Notes under the pieces: model-generated
Seen by the model: the letters and a program-made list of their open reading frames with translations, nothing else
Told to the model about the DNA's origin: nothing
The model's database searches: none
Position numbers and translations under genes: made by a program
Part shown: one piece after another, positions 32,714 to 41,254 of the stretch
Numbering within the stretch: position 1 is the first letter of the stretch
How the letters are laid out: the number at the start of each line of letters is the position of its first letter
Assembly (NCBI RefSeq): GCF_000148725.1
Contig: NZ_GL476322.1
Location: 48,910 to 95,181 of the forward strand
Direction of reading: 5' to 3'
From: Roseibium sp. TrichSKD4
GTDB lineage: Bacteria > Pseudomonadota > Alphaproteobacteria > Rhizobiales > Stappiaceae
DNA length: 46,272 nt

Positions 32714-33682
32714 ATGACGCAAACATCAGTCCAAGGTTCAGCCGTTTCCGACCGCCTCGATGGGTTTCCCAGCCGGGCGGTTCAGTACGTTCGTGACCTG
32801 TTTGGATTGAAGGTTCGGATTGTAGGTGGCTACCACGAGGGCGTTTCCAAAACGTCCAACCAACTCTCATTCACGATCGGCAGCGACGGTAATGATGATT
32901 TTTGCCTGTTTGCTGAAACGATCGAGCCTTCGCATCTGAAGATCGAGCGCAATCACGCGCTTGCCGGATCTGCCCGGATTACCGCTCAAAATGGGCCCGT
33001 CATTCTGGAGAATGGCTCACGGCTTGAAGCTGGCACATTCGCAGAAGTAGACCTGCCGACGACGGTGCGCGCAAATGGCACAACGATCGAATTCGAGAAG
33101 ACTGGAAATGTCCTTGAAATCGTTCGCAACTTTATTCTTGTCCTGCTGATTTTTGTCGGCAGTTGGCTTGCTGCAGACCTCCTGCGGGTGACCTTCGACA
33201 AAAGCGTTCTTCAGCCGGCGAATGCTGCAGTTGATGCCTTGACCGAGAAAGTCGATGCAGCCTTGCCCGGGTTAACGGGACAAAAACCAACTCAACAACA
33301 TGCTGAACTGCTTCAGACCCGCATTCGCGATGCCGGTCTGGCGCACAGGATCGTCGTGACAGAAGGTCGGGACAATGTTCTCGTTGCCTCAGGGTCCATC
33401 CCGGACGCAGAAGCGGCAAGCTGGCGGACGATCCTTAAGTGGTTCGATGAGCTGGGATCTCCGATGCGCCTGGTCAATAACGTTGTCAAAACCAAGAAAG
33501 ACGCGTCCGTACCGGCGATCGCGAGCGTTTGGTTCGAGAACGGCAAGGCACAAGTTCTTCTTTCTGACGGGAATGTGGTCGGTGTTGGCGACACATATGG
33601 CGGCGGCTGGAAAGTTGAAGCCATCACCCGCGAGGGAATTGAAATCTCCCGTGGCGGAAAGAATGTGAAGCTAACCTTCTAA
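32714..33682 (+). CDS. sctD: T3SS inner-membrane ring protein SctD
   Basis: This 322-residue protein has the SctD (YscD/PrgH) plan. An N-terminal cytoplasmic FHA-like beta domain spans about 25-125 (FTIGSDGNDDFCLF, FAETIEPSHLKIERN). A single membrane segment (ILVLLIFVGSWLAADLL) is at about 139-155. A periplasmic part with BON-like ring-building domains follows, ending in VVGVGDTYGGGWKVEAITRE. It is shorter than Yersinia YscD. It forms the outer part of the inner-membrane ring with SctJ and contacts SctC. It opens the plus-strand run ending in sctU. Confidence 0.82.
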   Translation: MTQTSVQGSAVSDRLDGFPSRAVQYVRDLFGLKVRIVGGYHEGVSKTSNQLSFTIGSDGNDDFCLFAETIEPSHLKIERNHALAGSARITAQNGPVILENGSRLEAGTFAEVDLPTTVRANGTTIEFEKTGNVLEIVRNFILVLLIFVGSWLAADLLRVTFDKSVLQPANAAVDALTEKVDAALPGLTGQKPTQQHAELLQTRIRDAGLAHRIVVTEGRDNVLVASGSIPDAEAASWRTILKWFDELGSPMRLVNNVVKTKKDASVPAIASVWFENGKAQVLLSDGNVVGVGDTYGGGWKVEAITREGIEISRGGKNVKLTF

Positions 33683-33698
33683 CCAGAGGAGCATTTGG

Positions 33699-34127
33699 AT
33701 GGCCAAAATTAATGGGGAATTCCAACCCCCGCGCTCCTCTGAGGCTTTCGGAGCAAGACCCGCTCAAAAGAGCTCGCGAACTGCACCTGTTCGTAAGCTT
33801 AAACCAGCTGTAGGGCCAGAGCATACAGCGCCGCAAAAACCGGCGGCTCCAGCTCTCAAGCGCCAACCGGCAAAACCGACGAATGTGGAATCGGTCCCTT
33901 CTCTGTCGGACGTATCACCAGCGGATGTGGTTGGCCTGTCCAACATGTCGCGCTCCCGCATGATGTACAGCCTCACGCGGATTGAAGCGGAGCTGGACCA
34001 AATGCTCGAGGAAGAAGCTGATCCGACCGCCCGCGCCGAGATCGAACTTGGCTTGCAGGTGGTAACCGAAAGTCTCCGCCGCCTGTCTCTGGTGCAGGGC
34101 GGAGCAGATGCTTTGATTTCGAAATAA
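33699..34127 (+). CDS. sctX: Putative SctX (YscX-like) export protein
   Basis: This 142-residue protein starts at ATG 33699 with AGAGGAG at 33685-33691. The N-terminal 80 residues are Pro/Ala/Lys-rich and probably disordered. The C-terminal part is helical (SLTRIEAELDQMLEEEAD, then EIELGLQVVTESLRRLS), as in the C-terminus of YscX. Assignment rests on this and on its position just before a TPR protein (SctY-like) and sctV, the yscX-yscY-yscV order of Ysc-type systems. YscX is an early export substrate that binds YscV. Direct sequence similarity is weak. Confidence 0.5.
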   Translation: MAKINGEFQPPRSSEAFGARPAQKSSRTAPVRKLKPAVGPEHTAPQKPAAPALKRQPAKPTNVESVPSLSDVSPADVVGLSNMSRSRMMYSLTRIEAELDQMLEEEADPTARAEIELGLQVVTESLRRLSLVQGGADALISK

Positions 34128-34157
34128 CCGGATTATTTTTTGAAGGTGATCGCGAAT

Positions 34158-34574
34158 ATGGCTGAAAAGCTGGCAGAAGAGAATGAAGTCTTTGTTTCCG
34201 AAGGAGCCGTCGCATCGACGCCTCTGACGGAAGAAGATTGTCGTGCCCTAAAGTCTCTTGCTGCCTATCAGCTTCGCTACGGTGAAACTGACGAAGCGAT
34301 CGCCCTTCTATTGGTAAACCGCCGACTATGGCCGGAAGACATGGACACCTTGCGCCTTTTGGCTCAGGCCCTTTTGAAAACCGGGCATACGGACGCGGCC
34401 GAAACCATTCTCGATGAATTGGATGATCTGGATCCACGCGCTGCCAAGTCAGATAAGCCCCTGCTACTCCGCAGTGTGGTGTTGTTGCGCCGGATGAAGA
34501 TGACGGAGGCCAGAAAGGCCTTCCTGCAATATCTGAACCGTCGCCGGTCGAAGGGAGGGATGCATGCTCGATAG
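34158..34574 (+). CDS. sctY: Putative SctY (YscY-like) TPR chaperone
   Basis: This 138-residue protein starts at ATG 34158 (AAGGTG at 34143-34148); a TTG at 34140 is in frame but lacks a ribosome site. It contains TPR-like repeats: RYGETDEAIALLLVNRRLWP, then TLRLLAQALLKTGHTDAAET and RRMKMTEARKAFLQYLNRR. YscY is a TPR chaperone of YscX encoded right before yscV; the order here is the same. Its end overlaps the sctV start by 11 bp. A general T3SS class II chaperone is the alternative. Confidence 0.6.
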   Translation: MAEKLAEENEVFVSEGAVASTPLTEEDCRALKSLAAYQLRYGETDEAIALLLVNRRLWPEDMDTLRLLAQALLKTGHTDAAETILDELDDLDPRAAKSDKPLLLRSVVLLRRMKMTEARKAFLQYLNRRRSKGGMHAR

Positions 34575-36666
34575 CATTACCCGTAACCTTCGCAACAGAC
34601 AGGATCTCGTTCTCGTCACCTTGATGATGATGACGATCGTCCTGATGATCCTGCCGATGCCGACGCTTCTTTTGGATGCGCTGATCGGTTTGAACATCAG
34701 CTTTACGGTATTGATCCTGACCGTCGCCATCTATCTGAAACGCCCGGACAGCTTTTCGACCTTTCCGGCTGTTATTCTGATCGCAACAGCGTTTCGTTTG
34801 GCAATTTCCATCTCGACCACTCGCCTGATCCTTAGTGAGGCAGATGCGGGCGCGATCATTGAAACTTTCGGCACCTTCGTGACTCAGGGCAACGTGATTG
34901 TGGGCCTTGTGATCTTCCTGATCATCACCACAGTCCAGTTTTTGGTGATCACAAAGGGTTCCGAGCGCGTTGCGGAAGTTTCTGCGCGTTTTGTTCTGGA
35001 CGCCCTTCCGGGCCGTCAGATGAGCATCGATGCTGAAATGCGTGCCGGAGATATCACCGCAGAAGAAGCCAAAACCCGTCGTCGCCAACTGGATCGCGAG
35101 AACCAGTTCTATGGCGCGATGGACGGTGCGATGAAGTTCGTCAAAGGCGACGCCATTGCAGGTCTCATCATCATTGCCGTCAACCTGATTGGCGGTATTG
35201 GCGTTGGTATGCTGCAATACGGCCTGTCTGTCGGCGATGCAATCAACCTATTCTCGCGTCTAACTATTGGCGATGGCCTCGTTGCTCAAATCCCGGCGCT
35301 CTTTATGGCGCTGTGTGCTGGTACGGTTATCACGCGCGTAACCACTGATGATCAGTCTGACCTTGGGTCGGACATGTTCAAGCAGCTTATCGACAGCCCG
35401 CGGACCCTTTGGGTTTCTGCGGTTGTGGTCGGCGGTCTTGGACTGGTCCCGGGCTTCCCGAAAATCGTTTTCTTCTCCATCGCAGCTGGCCTTGTGCTTT
35501 TGGCCCTGTCGCTCACGCGCAAAGCACGTGAAGAAACAGAAGCAACCGATGCGTTGGTGGCACAAGCGAAAACCGAGGAAGCTGTTGCTGAGGCACCTGA
35601 AACAGAAGCTGCACAGGTTGATGATCTGGCGACAATCCGCGTCAGCCCTGCCCTGATGGCTTCGCTGGACCGGGATTACTTCGTCACCGAGCGAACCAAC
35701 GCACAGCAGGCCTATACATTGAATGTCGGTCTGGAAGCCCCCCGGTTTGGCCTCTTGGAAGATTATGGTCTCGAGGAGCGCAGTTTCGAAATCGATCTGG
35801 ATGGGGTGCCGGTGTTCTCCGGGTACTTCCCACGGGATTCAATTCTTATTGAAGCTGATGAGGAAGTAGCTGAACTTGCAGGAGTTAGCACATCACCGGT
35901 TGATGGGGCTTGGCCGTTCCGCTCACCGAAATGGGCTCCGGCCCACAGCCTGAGTAAAGTTCAGTCAGCAGGCATCTTGGCGCGGACAACCGAGCAATCT
36001 CTTGTTGCTCTAACCATGCATTATCTCAAAGAAAACATTGGACGGATGCTCGGCTTCCGGGATGTGCAGTCGGTCTTTGGGGAACTGCACGCCAACAGTC
36101 CCGAACTGGCAGAACATATCGGACAGTCTGTTACCCCTGCCCGCATGCTGGATATCATGCGGCGTTTGTTGGACGAAGGTGTCCCGCTCTCCTCACGACG
36201 TGTGCTGTTTGAGGCCATCGCAGAGCTCGCAGGTCAGGAACAGGACACAGCCCTTTTGGTTGAGCAGATCCGCCGCGCTATGCGCCGCCAGATCTGTAAT
36301 GACATCGCTGATCGTAACCGCGTGATTTCCGCATATATCGTAGAACCGGACCTCGAACAGGCGTTGAGGTCGTCCCTGCGGCATACCGAAACAGGCAGCT
36401 ACCTGATGCTGTCCAACACGGTTTCTGCTGCCTTGCTGCAGCAACTACAGAAAATAAAGACACCGGATCATAGCAACGTCACAGAACCGGTGATCGCCAC
36501 TTCGACGGATTTGCGCAGGCATCTCCGTGGATACCTGGTGGAACATGGCCTGACATGTAAGGTGATTTCTTTCCAGGAAGTCTCGCCGGAGTTTTATCTC
36601 CAGCCAATAGGGACACTGACCGGCTCGGATGAGCCGTTCAAGATGTCCATGAGTTTTTCAAACTAA
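34564..36666 (+). CDS. sctV: T3SS export gate protein SctV
   Basis: This 700-residue FHIPEP/FlhA-family protein has eight expected membrane segments in residues 15-330. The conserved FHIPEP region is RFVLDALPGRQMSIDAEMRAGDI (about 145-167). Further blocks are GAMKFVKGDAIAGLIIIAVN and a short linker rich in Glu/Ala (325-355). The C-terminal cytoplasmic domain, which forms the nonameric substrate-sorting ring, is at about 365-700. Length matches YscV/InvA. It is translationally coupled to sctY. Confidence 0.96.
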   Translation: MLDSITRNLRNRQDLVLVTLMMMTIVLMILPMPTLLLDALIGLNISFTVLILTVAIYLKRPDSFSTFPAVILIATAFRLAISISTTRLILSEADAGAIIETFGTFVTQGNVIVGLVIFLIITTVQFLVITKGSERVAEVSARFVLDALPGRQMSIDAEMRAGDITAEEAKTRRRQLDRENQFYGAMDGAMKFVKGDAIAGLIIIAVNLIGGIGVGMLQYGLSVGDAINLFSRLTIGDGLVAQIPALFMALCAGTVITRVTTDDQSDLGSDMFKQLIDSPRTLWVSAVVVGGLGLVPGFPKIVFFSIAAGLVLLALSLTRKAREETEATDALVAQAKTEEAVAEAPETEAAQVDDLATIRVSPALMASLDRDYFVTERTNAQQAYTLNVGLEAPRFGLLEDYGLEERSFEIDLDGVPVFSGYFPRDSILIEADEEVAELAGVSTSPVDGAWPFRSPKWAPAHSLSKVQSAGILARTTEQSLVALTMHYLKENIGRMLGFRDVQSVFGELHANSPELAEHIGQSVTPARMLDIMRRLLDEGVPLSSRRVLFEAIAELAGQEQDTALLVEQIRRAMRRQICNDIADRNRVISAYIVEPDLEQALRSSLRHTETGSYLMLSNTVSAALLQQLQKIKTPDHSNVTEPVIATSTDLRRHLRGYLVEHGLTCKVISFQEVSPEFYLQPIGTLTGSDEPFKMSMSFSN

Positions 36667-36691
36667 AAAAAACACAAAGTAGGAGAGTCAA

Positions 36692-36868
36692 ATGGATCCG
36701 ATTGGAGCAGCGCAACAAGCGCCGGGGGCACAAGCCCAAGCAGCAAATGGCAACCAGAACAATGGTGTCGAAGATCAGGCAAATGAAGCAGCTGAAAAGT
36801 TCATGACCCAGCTGTCCCTGATGGTTTTCAACGAAGTCTGGAAAGTCGGCCAGGAAAACGCGCAGTAA
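36692..36868 (+). CDS. Small T3SS protein, SctF-like needle candidate
   Basis: This 58-residue protein starts at ATG 36692 with AGGAG at 36682-36686. It begins MDPIGAAQQAPGAQAQAANG, a polar unstructured segment. A single amphipathic helix follows (EAAEKFMTQLSLMVFNEVWK, then VGQENAQ). The size and order before an SctI-like gene and sctJ match sctF in Ysc systems. Homology is not obvious by eye, so the needle role is inference; the gene at 32446 is the competing candidate. Confidence 0.55.
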   Translation: MDPIGAAQQAPGAQAQAANGNQNNGVEDQANEAAEKFMTQLSLMVFNEVWKVGQENAQ

Positions 36869-36897
36869 GCGATCAACGTGCAACTGAGGCTTGAGTA

Positions 36898-37320
36898 ATG
36901 AGTATTGAAGCTATCGGTGCCGCTTCTGCGCAAGCACAGGCGGCCAATGCACAGCAACAACATGAAATCCCTGTTTCTGAAATGGGGCAGCAGAACTACT
37001 CTGCTGTCAACAAGGCAGAATTTGAAGCTGTGCTGACCAACATTCATGAGACGATTCAGGAGTTTGGCTCGAAAAGCCCTGCTTCACCGTCTTCAATAAA
37101 CGACCCTGTTGAAGCGACGAAAGCAGAGTTGCTTCCTTCGCCTTATGAAATTCATCCAACTACTCAGGCAGAAAGTGACACATCAGTAACCAATCCAGCG
37201 CAAAATGACGGAACGGAAGTTTTGGTAAAGAGCTTCGACCACGCTATCTCGCTTGCGCTGCTGAACCAGGTTATCAGTGGAATTTCCAGCACGACGAGCA
37301 GTTTGATACGTCAGTCTTAA
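36898..37320 (+). CDS. Putative T3SS inner rod protein (SctI/NopB-like)
   Basis: This 140-residue protein starts at ATG 36898. It has a Gln/Ala-rich N-terminus (AASAQAQAANAQQQ), a low-complexity Ser/Thr/Pro centre and a hydrophobic C-terminal helix (SFDHAISLALLNQVISGISS, then TTSSLIRQS). This plan and the position directly before sctJ match the inner rod protein SctI (YscI) and NopB of rhizobia, whose gene also precedes rhcJ. It shares the (A/S)FDHA motif with the 55-residue protein at 32446. Sequence divergence makes the call moderate. Confidence 0.6.
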   Translation: MSIEAIGAASAQAQAANAQQQHEIPVSEMGQQNYSAVNKAEFEAVLTNIHETIQEFGSKSPASPSSINDPVEATKAELLPSPYEIHPTTQAESDTSVTNPAQNDGTEVLVKSFDHAISLALLNQVISGISSTTSSLIRQS

Positions 37321-37378
37321 GGCGTTGAAACTTTAACGGTAATTGTGGGTTGGGGCCGACAAGGATGGATAGAAGAGC

Positions 37379-38131
37379 ATGTACGTACTGTCCTCGATCA
37401 AGCGGTTCCTGCCCAACGGGCGATTCGTAGCGGCGATATTGGTTGCCGCTTTTCTGGCGGGTTGTCAGTCCGAGCTCTATAGCAAGCTGGACGAACGCGA
37501 CGTCAACGAAATGGCGTTTGTTCTGGAGAGCAATGGTATTTCGGTGTCTCGAGAACGGGACAGCGAAGGCACCTACACGCTCTTTATTGAGCGTGGAGAC
37601 ACCGCGCGCGCTTATGGAATTCTGGCGCAAAACGGTCTGCCTCGCCAAAAGTTTGACGGATTGGGTGAGGTTTTCTCCAGCGACAAGCTGGTCTCGACCG
37701 CCTTTGAAGAAAAGGCGCGCTTTATCCATGCTGTGACTGAAGAGCTTTCCAAAAGCATATCCAGAATCGCAGGCGTGACCTCGGCAGAAGTCCACATCAC
37801 CCTGCCGGAAAAAGCTCCATTGGAAGAGGAAACAGCCCCATCTCGCGCGGCTGTCTTCATCTATCACTCGCAAGGCACCGACCTGAATGCGCAAATTCCG
37901 GTAATCAAAAACCTCGTGGCGAGCAGTGTTGAACGCTTGAGCTATGAGGATGTCAGTGTTGGCCTATTCCCAGCCAACTCGCCGATGGTGCCCTCGTCGG
38001 TCACCTCACAGCTGCAATCTTTGCCAACGCTTCCCATCGCAGCCTTGATCGCGGTTATCTTGCTCTTCTTTGCCTACAACAAGACGAAATCGCGACCTAA
38101 AACGCAATCTCGCGGTCAGCGAATGGACTAA
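37379..38131 (+). CDS. sctJ: T3SS inner-membrane ring lipoprotein SctJ
   Basis: This 250-residue lipoprotein has the lipobox LAGC with Cys29 and then SELYSKLDERDVNEMAFVLE, the conserved SctJ/FliF-like ring domain. The second ring domain contains ARFIHAVTEELSKSISRIAG and VHITLPEKAPL. A C-terminal membrane segment (IAALIAVILLFFAYN) and a short basic tail follow. It forms the inner-membrane ring with SctD. The length is typical. Spacing to sctK is 6-9 bp. Confidence 0.95.
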   Translation: MYVLSSIKRFLPNGRFVAAILVAAFLAGCQSELYSKLDERDVNEMAFVLESNGISVSRERDSEGTYTLFIERGDTARAYGILAQNGLPRQKFDGLGEVFSSDKLVSTAFEEKARFIHAVTEELSKSISRIAGVTSAEVHITLPEKAPLEEETAPSRAAVFIYHSQGTDLNAQIPVIKNLVASSVERLSYEDVSVGLFPANSPMVPSSVTSQLQSLPTLPIAALIAVILLFFAYNKTKSRPKTQSRGQRMD

Positions 38132-38137
38132 GGGGAC

Positions 38138-38783
38138 ATGATGAACACCTATTCCCCCTTGCCTGAAAACGAGCTCGTCTCAGTTGGTAGTATCCATCCA
38201 GATTGGATAGAGCAGCCTGGATCCAGCTTTGGTTCGGAAGCTGTGGTTGAAACCCTTTTGGCAAACCCGCGCATCAATAAGAAGGTTGTCGAGCAGGTTC
38301 TGCAGCAAAACAACCTACTCTACGATGATGTTCTGGACTGCAGCCCTGATGATGCCTTGGCGGCTCGCCTTGCTTTTCAGGACTTCAATCGCTTTACCCA
38401 ACAGGTCGGTTTGGTGCTTTACGGCGATTATCTTGCCGGGTCAGTAGACCCGCAAAACCTGCACCAATTGACTGAGTTCTTTGACATCCAGGATCTTAGA
38501 CGTGCCGTTCGTCTGCGGTCTCTTGCCTCCTATCAGGATGACATGCAGTTCGACTTTCTCAGTTCCCGGGGTTGTTGCCTCTACTGGAAAAATGTGTGTT
38601 TTGGCCTGGGCCAACACAGTTCCCTACACGCTGCAAGCGCGGGTTCGGCTGATGTTTTCCCAAAGCCAGATGGAAGGCCTTGAGTATTTCGTAAAGCGTT
38701 GTCAATCCGCCGATGGCGTGGTCCGTGCCGTTGCCCAAAATGTTGGCCTGCCAGCATCACTTGGCGGAGGTAGCTACCAATGA
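38138..38783 (+). pseudogene. sctK: T3SS sorting-platform adaptor SctK (NolU/YscK-like), frameshifted
   Basis: The gene starts at ATG 38138 or, better by spacing to GGGG at 38132-38135, at 38141. It reads in one frame to about 38568 (SctK-like region LHQLTEFFDIQDLRRAVRLR), then must shift +1 near CCCGGGG (38566-38572) to continue as GVVASTGKMCVLAWANTV through VGLPASLGGGSYQ to a stop at 38783 that overlaps the sctL start as ATGA. Without the shift the frame runs into unrelated sequence and stops at 38683 (181 residues). The shifted product would be about 214 residues, the family size. The position between sctJ and sctL is that of nolU/sctK. Real mutation, programmed frameshift or sequencing error are all possible. 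Confidence 0.7.
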
Positions 38784-39442
38784 GCCGTCATTACACTGGA
38801 CGCATTGTAAAACTTCAACCCGCTGGAGATCCCGGCGAAACGGATGCTGACGGTAATCCCGCAATTGGCACAGCCATTCCGACTGAGGACGCCGGACCGG
38901 TTCTGTCCCCGCAAGAGCAGGCAGAAGCCGAGGCTGCTCGCATCCTCGCTGAGGCAGAGGAAAAAGCAGCTGAGATCCTTCAAACAGCTGAAGAAGACGG
39001 TCTGGCACGCGGCAAGAAGGCTGCCTGCCTGAAATTTCTCGAACTCTCAGGCAAACTGGAAGCAGACGTTTATGCCTTGGAAGGGGAAGTTGCGACGATT
39101 GTCTCTGACAGTGTTGAGAAAATCCTGGCTGAGACGCCGAAATCCGAACAGCTTGCCGGAGTGGTCCGATCAGCCATTCGCGATTTCCGCAAACGGCGCT
39201 CTTTAGTGCTTCATGTTGCAGAGGAAGATCTGGAACAGGTCAAAGCAGTGGTCTCGCAATGCCAACGCGGAAAGAACCACCCGATTTCCGATATCCAGAT
39301 TGGCCATCACCTGCCAGAGGGCGAATGCCATCTAACGGATGGGACAGCAGAGTTACGCATTGATGTTGAAACACAACTGGCCGCATTGCGGCACGCGCTT
39401 ATGACGCCGGAACCTGAATCCGATCATCGCTTGGCAGGATAA
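38780..39442 (+). CDS. sctL: T3SS stator protein SctL
   Basis: This 220-residue protein of the SctL/FliH family links the ATPase to the sorting platform. A long Ala/Glu-rich helix (about 43-75: AEAEAARILAEAEEKAAEIL) precedes the C-terminal ATPase-binding domain, with SLVLHVAEEDLEQVK and CHLTDGTAELRIDVETQLAA, the conserved FliH/SctL end. The start overlaps sctK by 4 bp. Confidence 0.88.
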   Translation: MSRHYTGRIVKLQPAGDPGETDADGNPAIGTAIPTEDAGPVLSPQEQAEAEAARILAEAEEKAAEILQTAEEDGLARGKKAACLKFLELSGKLEADVYALEGEVATIVSDSVEKILAETPKSEQLAGVVRSAIRDFRKRRSLVLHVAEEDLEQVKAVVSQCQRGKNHPISDIQIGHHLPEGECHLTDGTAELRIDVETQLAALRHALMTPEPESDHRLAG

Positions 39443-39454
39443 GGGACTTTTAAA

Positions 39455-40789
39455 ATGCCCTCCCCTCAAAGCGCAGTCATTCAAACTCTTGAACGGCGGC
39501 TCCACAAGGCGCAGCTCTATAAGTCTGTTGGCAAACTGACAGACATCTCACCGGTTCGTCTGACAGCTGATATCGAAGGTGTTGCCATCGGCGACATCTG
39601 CGAAATGATTGATCGGGAAACGGGTTACACCGGCTTTGCACGTGTTGTTTCAATCAATACCGGTACAGCTATTCTCGCGCCTTTGGGGGCGATTGAGGGT
39701 TTGTCTGCCGGTGCAGAAGTGATCCCGACCGGCGAAGACTTCACCTTTACCTGCGGCGATGGTTTGCTCGGAAGCATGTTGGACGGTCTTGGTCGCCCGC
39801 TCGAAACCGGGTTTTCGACATCCGGTTCTGATTGGGTTAAACGCCGAATATCTCCGACGCAAATCAACCCACTTTCCCGTCCTCCAATCGACACGGTTTT
39901 TGAAAGTGGCGTCAAGGCGATCGACGGATTGAACACGCTCGGCGAAGGCCAACGGATCGGGCTTTTCGGTGACCCGGGATCGGGTAAATCGACGCTGATG
40001 GGAAGCCTTGCCCGCAACTGTAATGCAGATGTGTGCGTTTTGGCCATGATCGGTGAACGTGGCCGCGAAGTTCGGGAGTTTATGGAGCGACAGCTGCCGC
40101 CGGCGTTTCGCAGCCGCAGCGTCGTGATTGCGTCAACTTCCGACAGCCCAGCGATGCAGCGGATCCTTGGCGGCTACATTGCAACCTCCATCGCGGAATA
40201 TTTCCGCGATCAGGGTAAAAGCGTCCTTTTGCTTTTTGACAGCGTCACCCGATTTGCACGCGCTTTGCGCGAGGTTGGCCTTGCAGCGGGCGAAGCGGCG
40301 GTCCGTCGCGGTTTTACTCCGTCGGTTTACGCAGAACTGCCCCGGCTGATTGAGCGCTGCGGCAAAACGGACCGCGGCAGCATCACGGCGATTTACACCG
40401 TATTGACCGAAAATGAAGGCCTTGATGACCCAATTGCCGAGGAGGTGCGCAGCATCACGGACGGGCATATCATCCTGTCTTCGGAACTCGCTCACTCTGG
40501 CCGGTATCCGGCGATTGATGTCCTGCAAAGCCGCAGTCGTTTGATGAACGAAATTGTGACACCTGAGCATATTCAAGCCTCTTCAAAAGTTCGAATGCTT
40601 ATGTCGAAATTTCTCGAGATCGAATTGCTGTTGCAAGTGGGCGAATACAAGGAAGGTGCTGACCCGGTCGCGGATGAAGCAATCGCCAAGCGAGAGCAAA
40701 TTGCACAATTCCTGACCCAAAACTCCCATGATGGGGCGGCTTATCCTGAAATCCTGGAACAGCTGATTGCCTGTGCCGGAACTGAGTGA
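39455..40789 (+). CDS. sctN: T3SS ATPase SctN
   Basis: This 444-residue F1-beta-like ATPase has Walker A GDPGSGKST (172-180), the catalytic-Glu block IGERGREVREFME (about 198-210), Walker B SVLLLFDSVTRFARALREVG and the DP[IV]AEEVRSITDGHI block. It unfolds substrates and detaches chaperones at the base of the export apparatus. The length matches YscN/RhcN. FliI is excluded by context. Stop and the sctO start overlap as TGATG. Confidence 0.96.
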   Translation: MPSPQSAVIQTLERRLHKAQLYKSVGKLTDISPVRLTADIEGVAIGDICEMIDRETGYTGFARVVSINTGTAILAPLGAIEGLSAGAEVIPTGEDFTFTCGDGLLGSMLDGLGRPLETGFSTSGSDWVKRRISPTQINPLSRPPIDTVFESGVKAIDGLNTLGEGQRIGLFGDPGSGKSTLMGSLARNCNADVCVLAMIGERGREVREFMERQLPPAFRSRSVVIASTSDSPAMQRILGGYIATSIAEYFRDQGKSVLLLFDSVTRFARALREVGLAAGEAAVRRGFTPSVYAELPRLIERCGKTDRGSITAIYTVLTENEGLDDPIAEEVRSITDGHIILSSELAHSGRYPAIDVLQSRSRLMNEIVTPEHIQASSKVRMLMSKFLEIELLLQVGEYKEGADPVADEAIAKREQIAQFLTQNSHDGAAYPEILEQLIACAGTE

Positions 40790-41226
40790 TGCGTGATCTC
40801 AAGAAACTGCAATTTCTTGTCGAAAGCCGTGAACGTGCTGCGCGCGCGGAGATGGAAGCCGCCAAACGCCAACACCTGCAAGCCCTGCAAGCCGAACAGC
40901 GTCAAGGCGAAACTGTGAACGAATATCGGGAAAATGCCGAAAGCCGAAGGCGGCAGAGGAACCGGGAACTGCTCTCAGCACCTGCATCTACGTCACAATT
41001 AGCACTTAACTCGCTACAATTCGCACTGTCTAAAGAAGAAATTAACAACGAGATTGCAAAATTAACCACGATGACGCAAATCACCAGGGATTCGGAAATA
41101 GTCGTCGAAGAACGCGGCCTCGCACTCCGCCACCTGGTCATGAAGCAAAAGAAACTGGAAGAGCTGCAAAAGAAAATCGCCAAACTGCACCGACGGAAGG
41201 ATTTGCATAAGTCCAACAGCGGGTAA
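40789..41226 (+). CDS. sctO: T3SS stalk protein SctO
   Basis: This 145-residue protein, starting at ATG 40789, is a nearly continuous alpha-helical coiled coil rich in Lys, Glu, Gln and Arg (VESRERAARAEMEAAKRQHL, then KQKKLEELQKKIAKLHRRKD). Together with its place between sctN and sctQ this identifies the FliJ-like central stalk, which rotates between SctN and SctV. Primary sequence is not conserved in this family, so the call is based on structure and position. It corresponds to y4yJ of rhizobia. Confidence 0.82.
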   Translation: MRDLKKLQFLVESRERAARAEMEAAKRQHLQALQAEQRQGETVNEYRENAESRRRQRNRELLSAPASTSQLALNSLQFALSKEEINNEIAKLTTMTQITRDSEIVVEERGLALRHLVMKQKKLEELQKKIAKLHRRKDLHKSNSG

Positions 41227-41254
41227 CAGGTGGTGATCACTTTGAAAGGGCACA

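Noticed and set aside
33973-35217. A 414-codon minus-strand frame opposite sctX, sctY and sctV
   Set aside because: The translation is rich in His, Gln and Asp with no domain pattern, no ribosome site, and lies opposite a clear SctV; it is a mirror of biased codon use.
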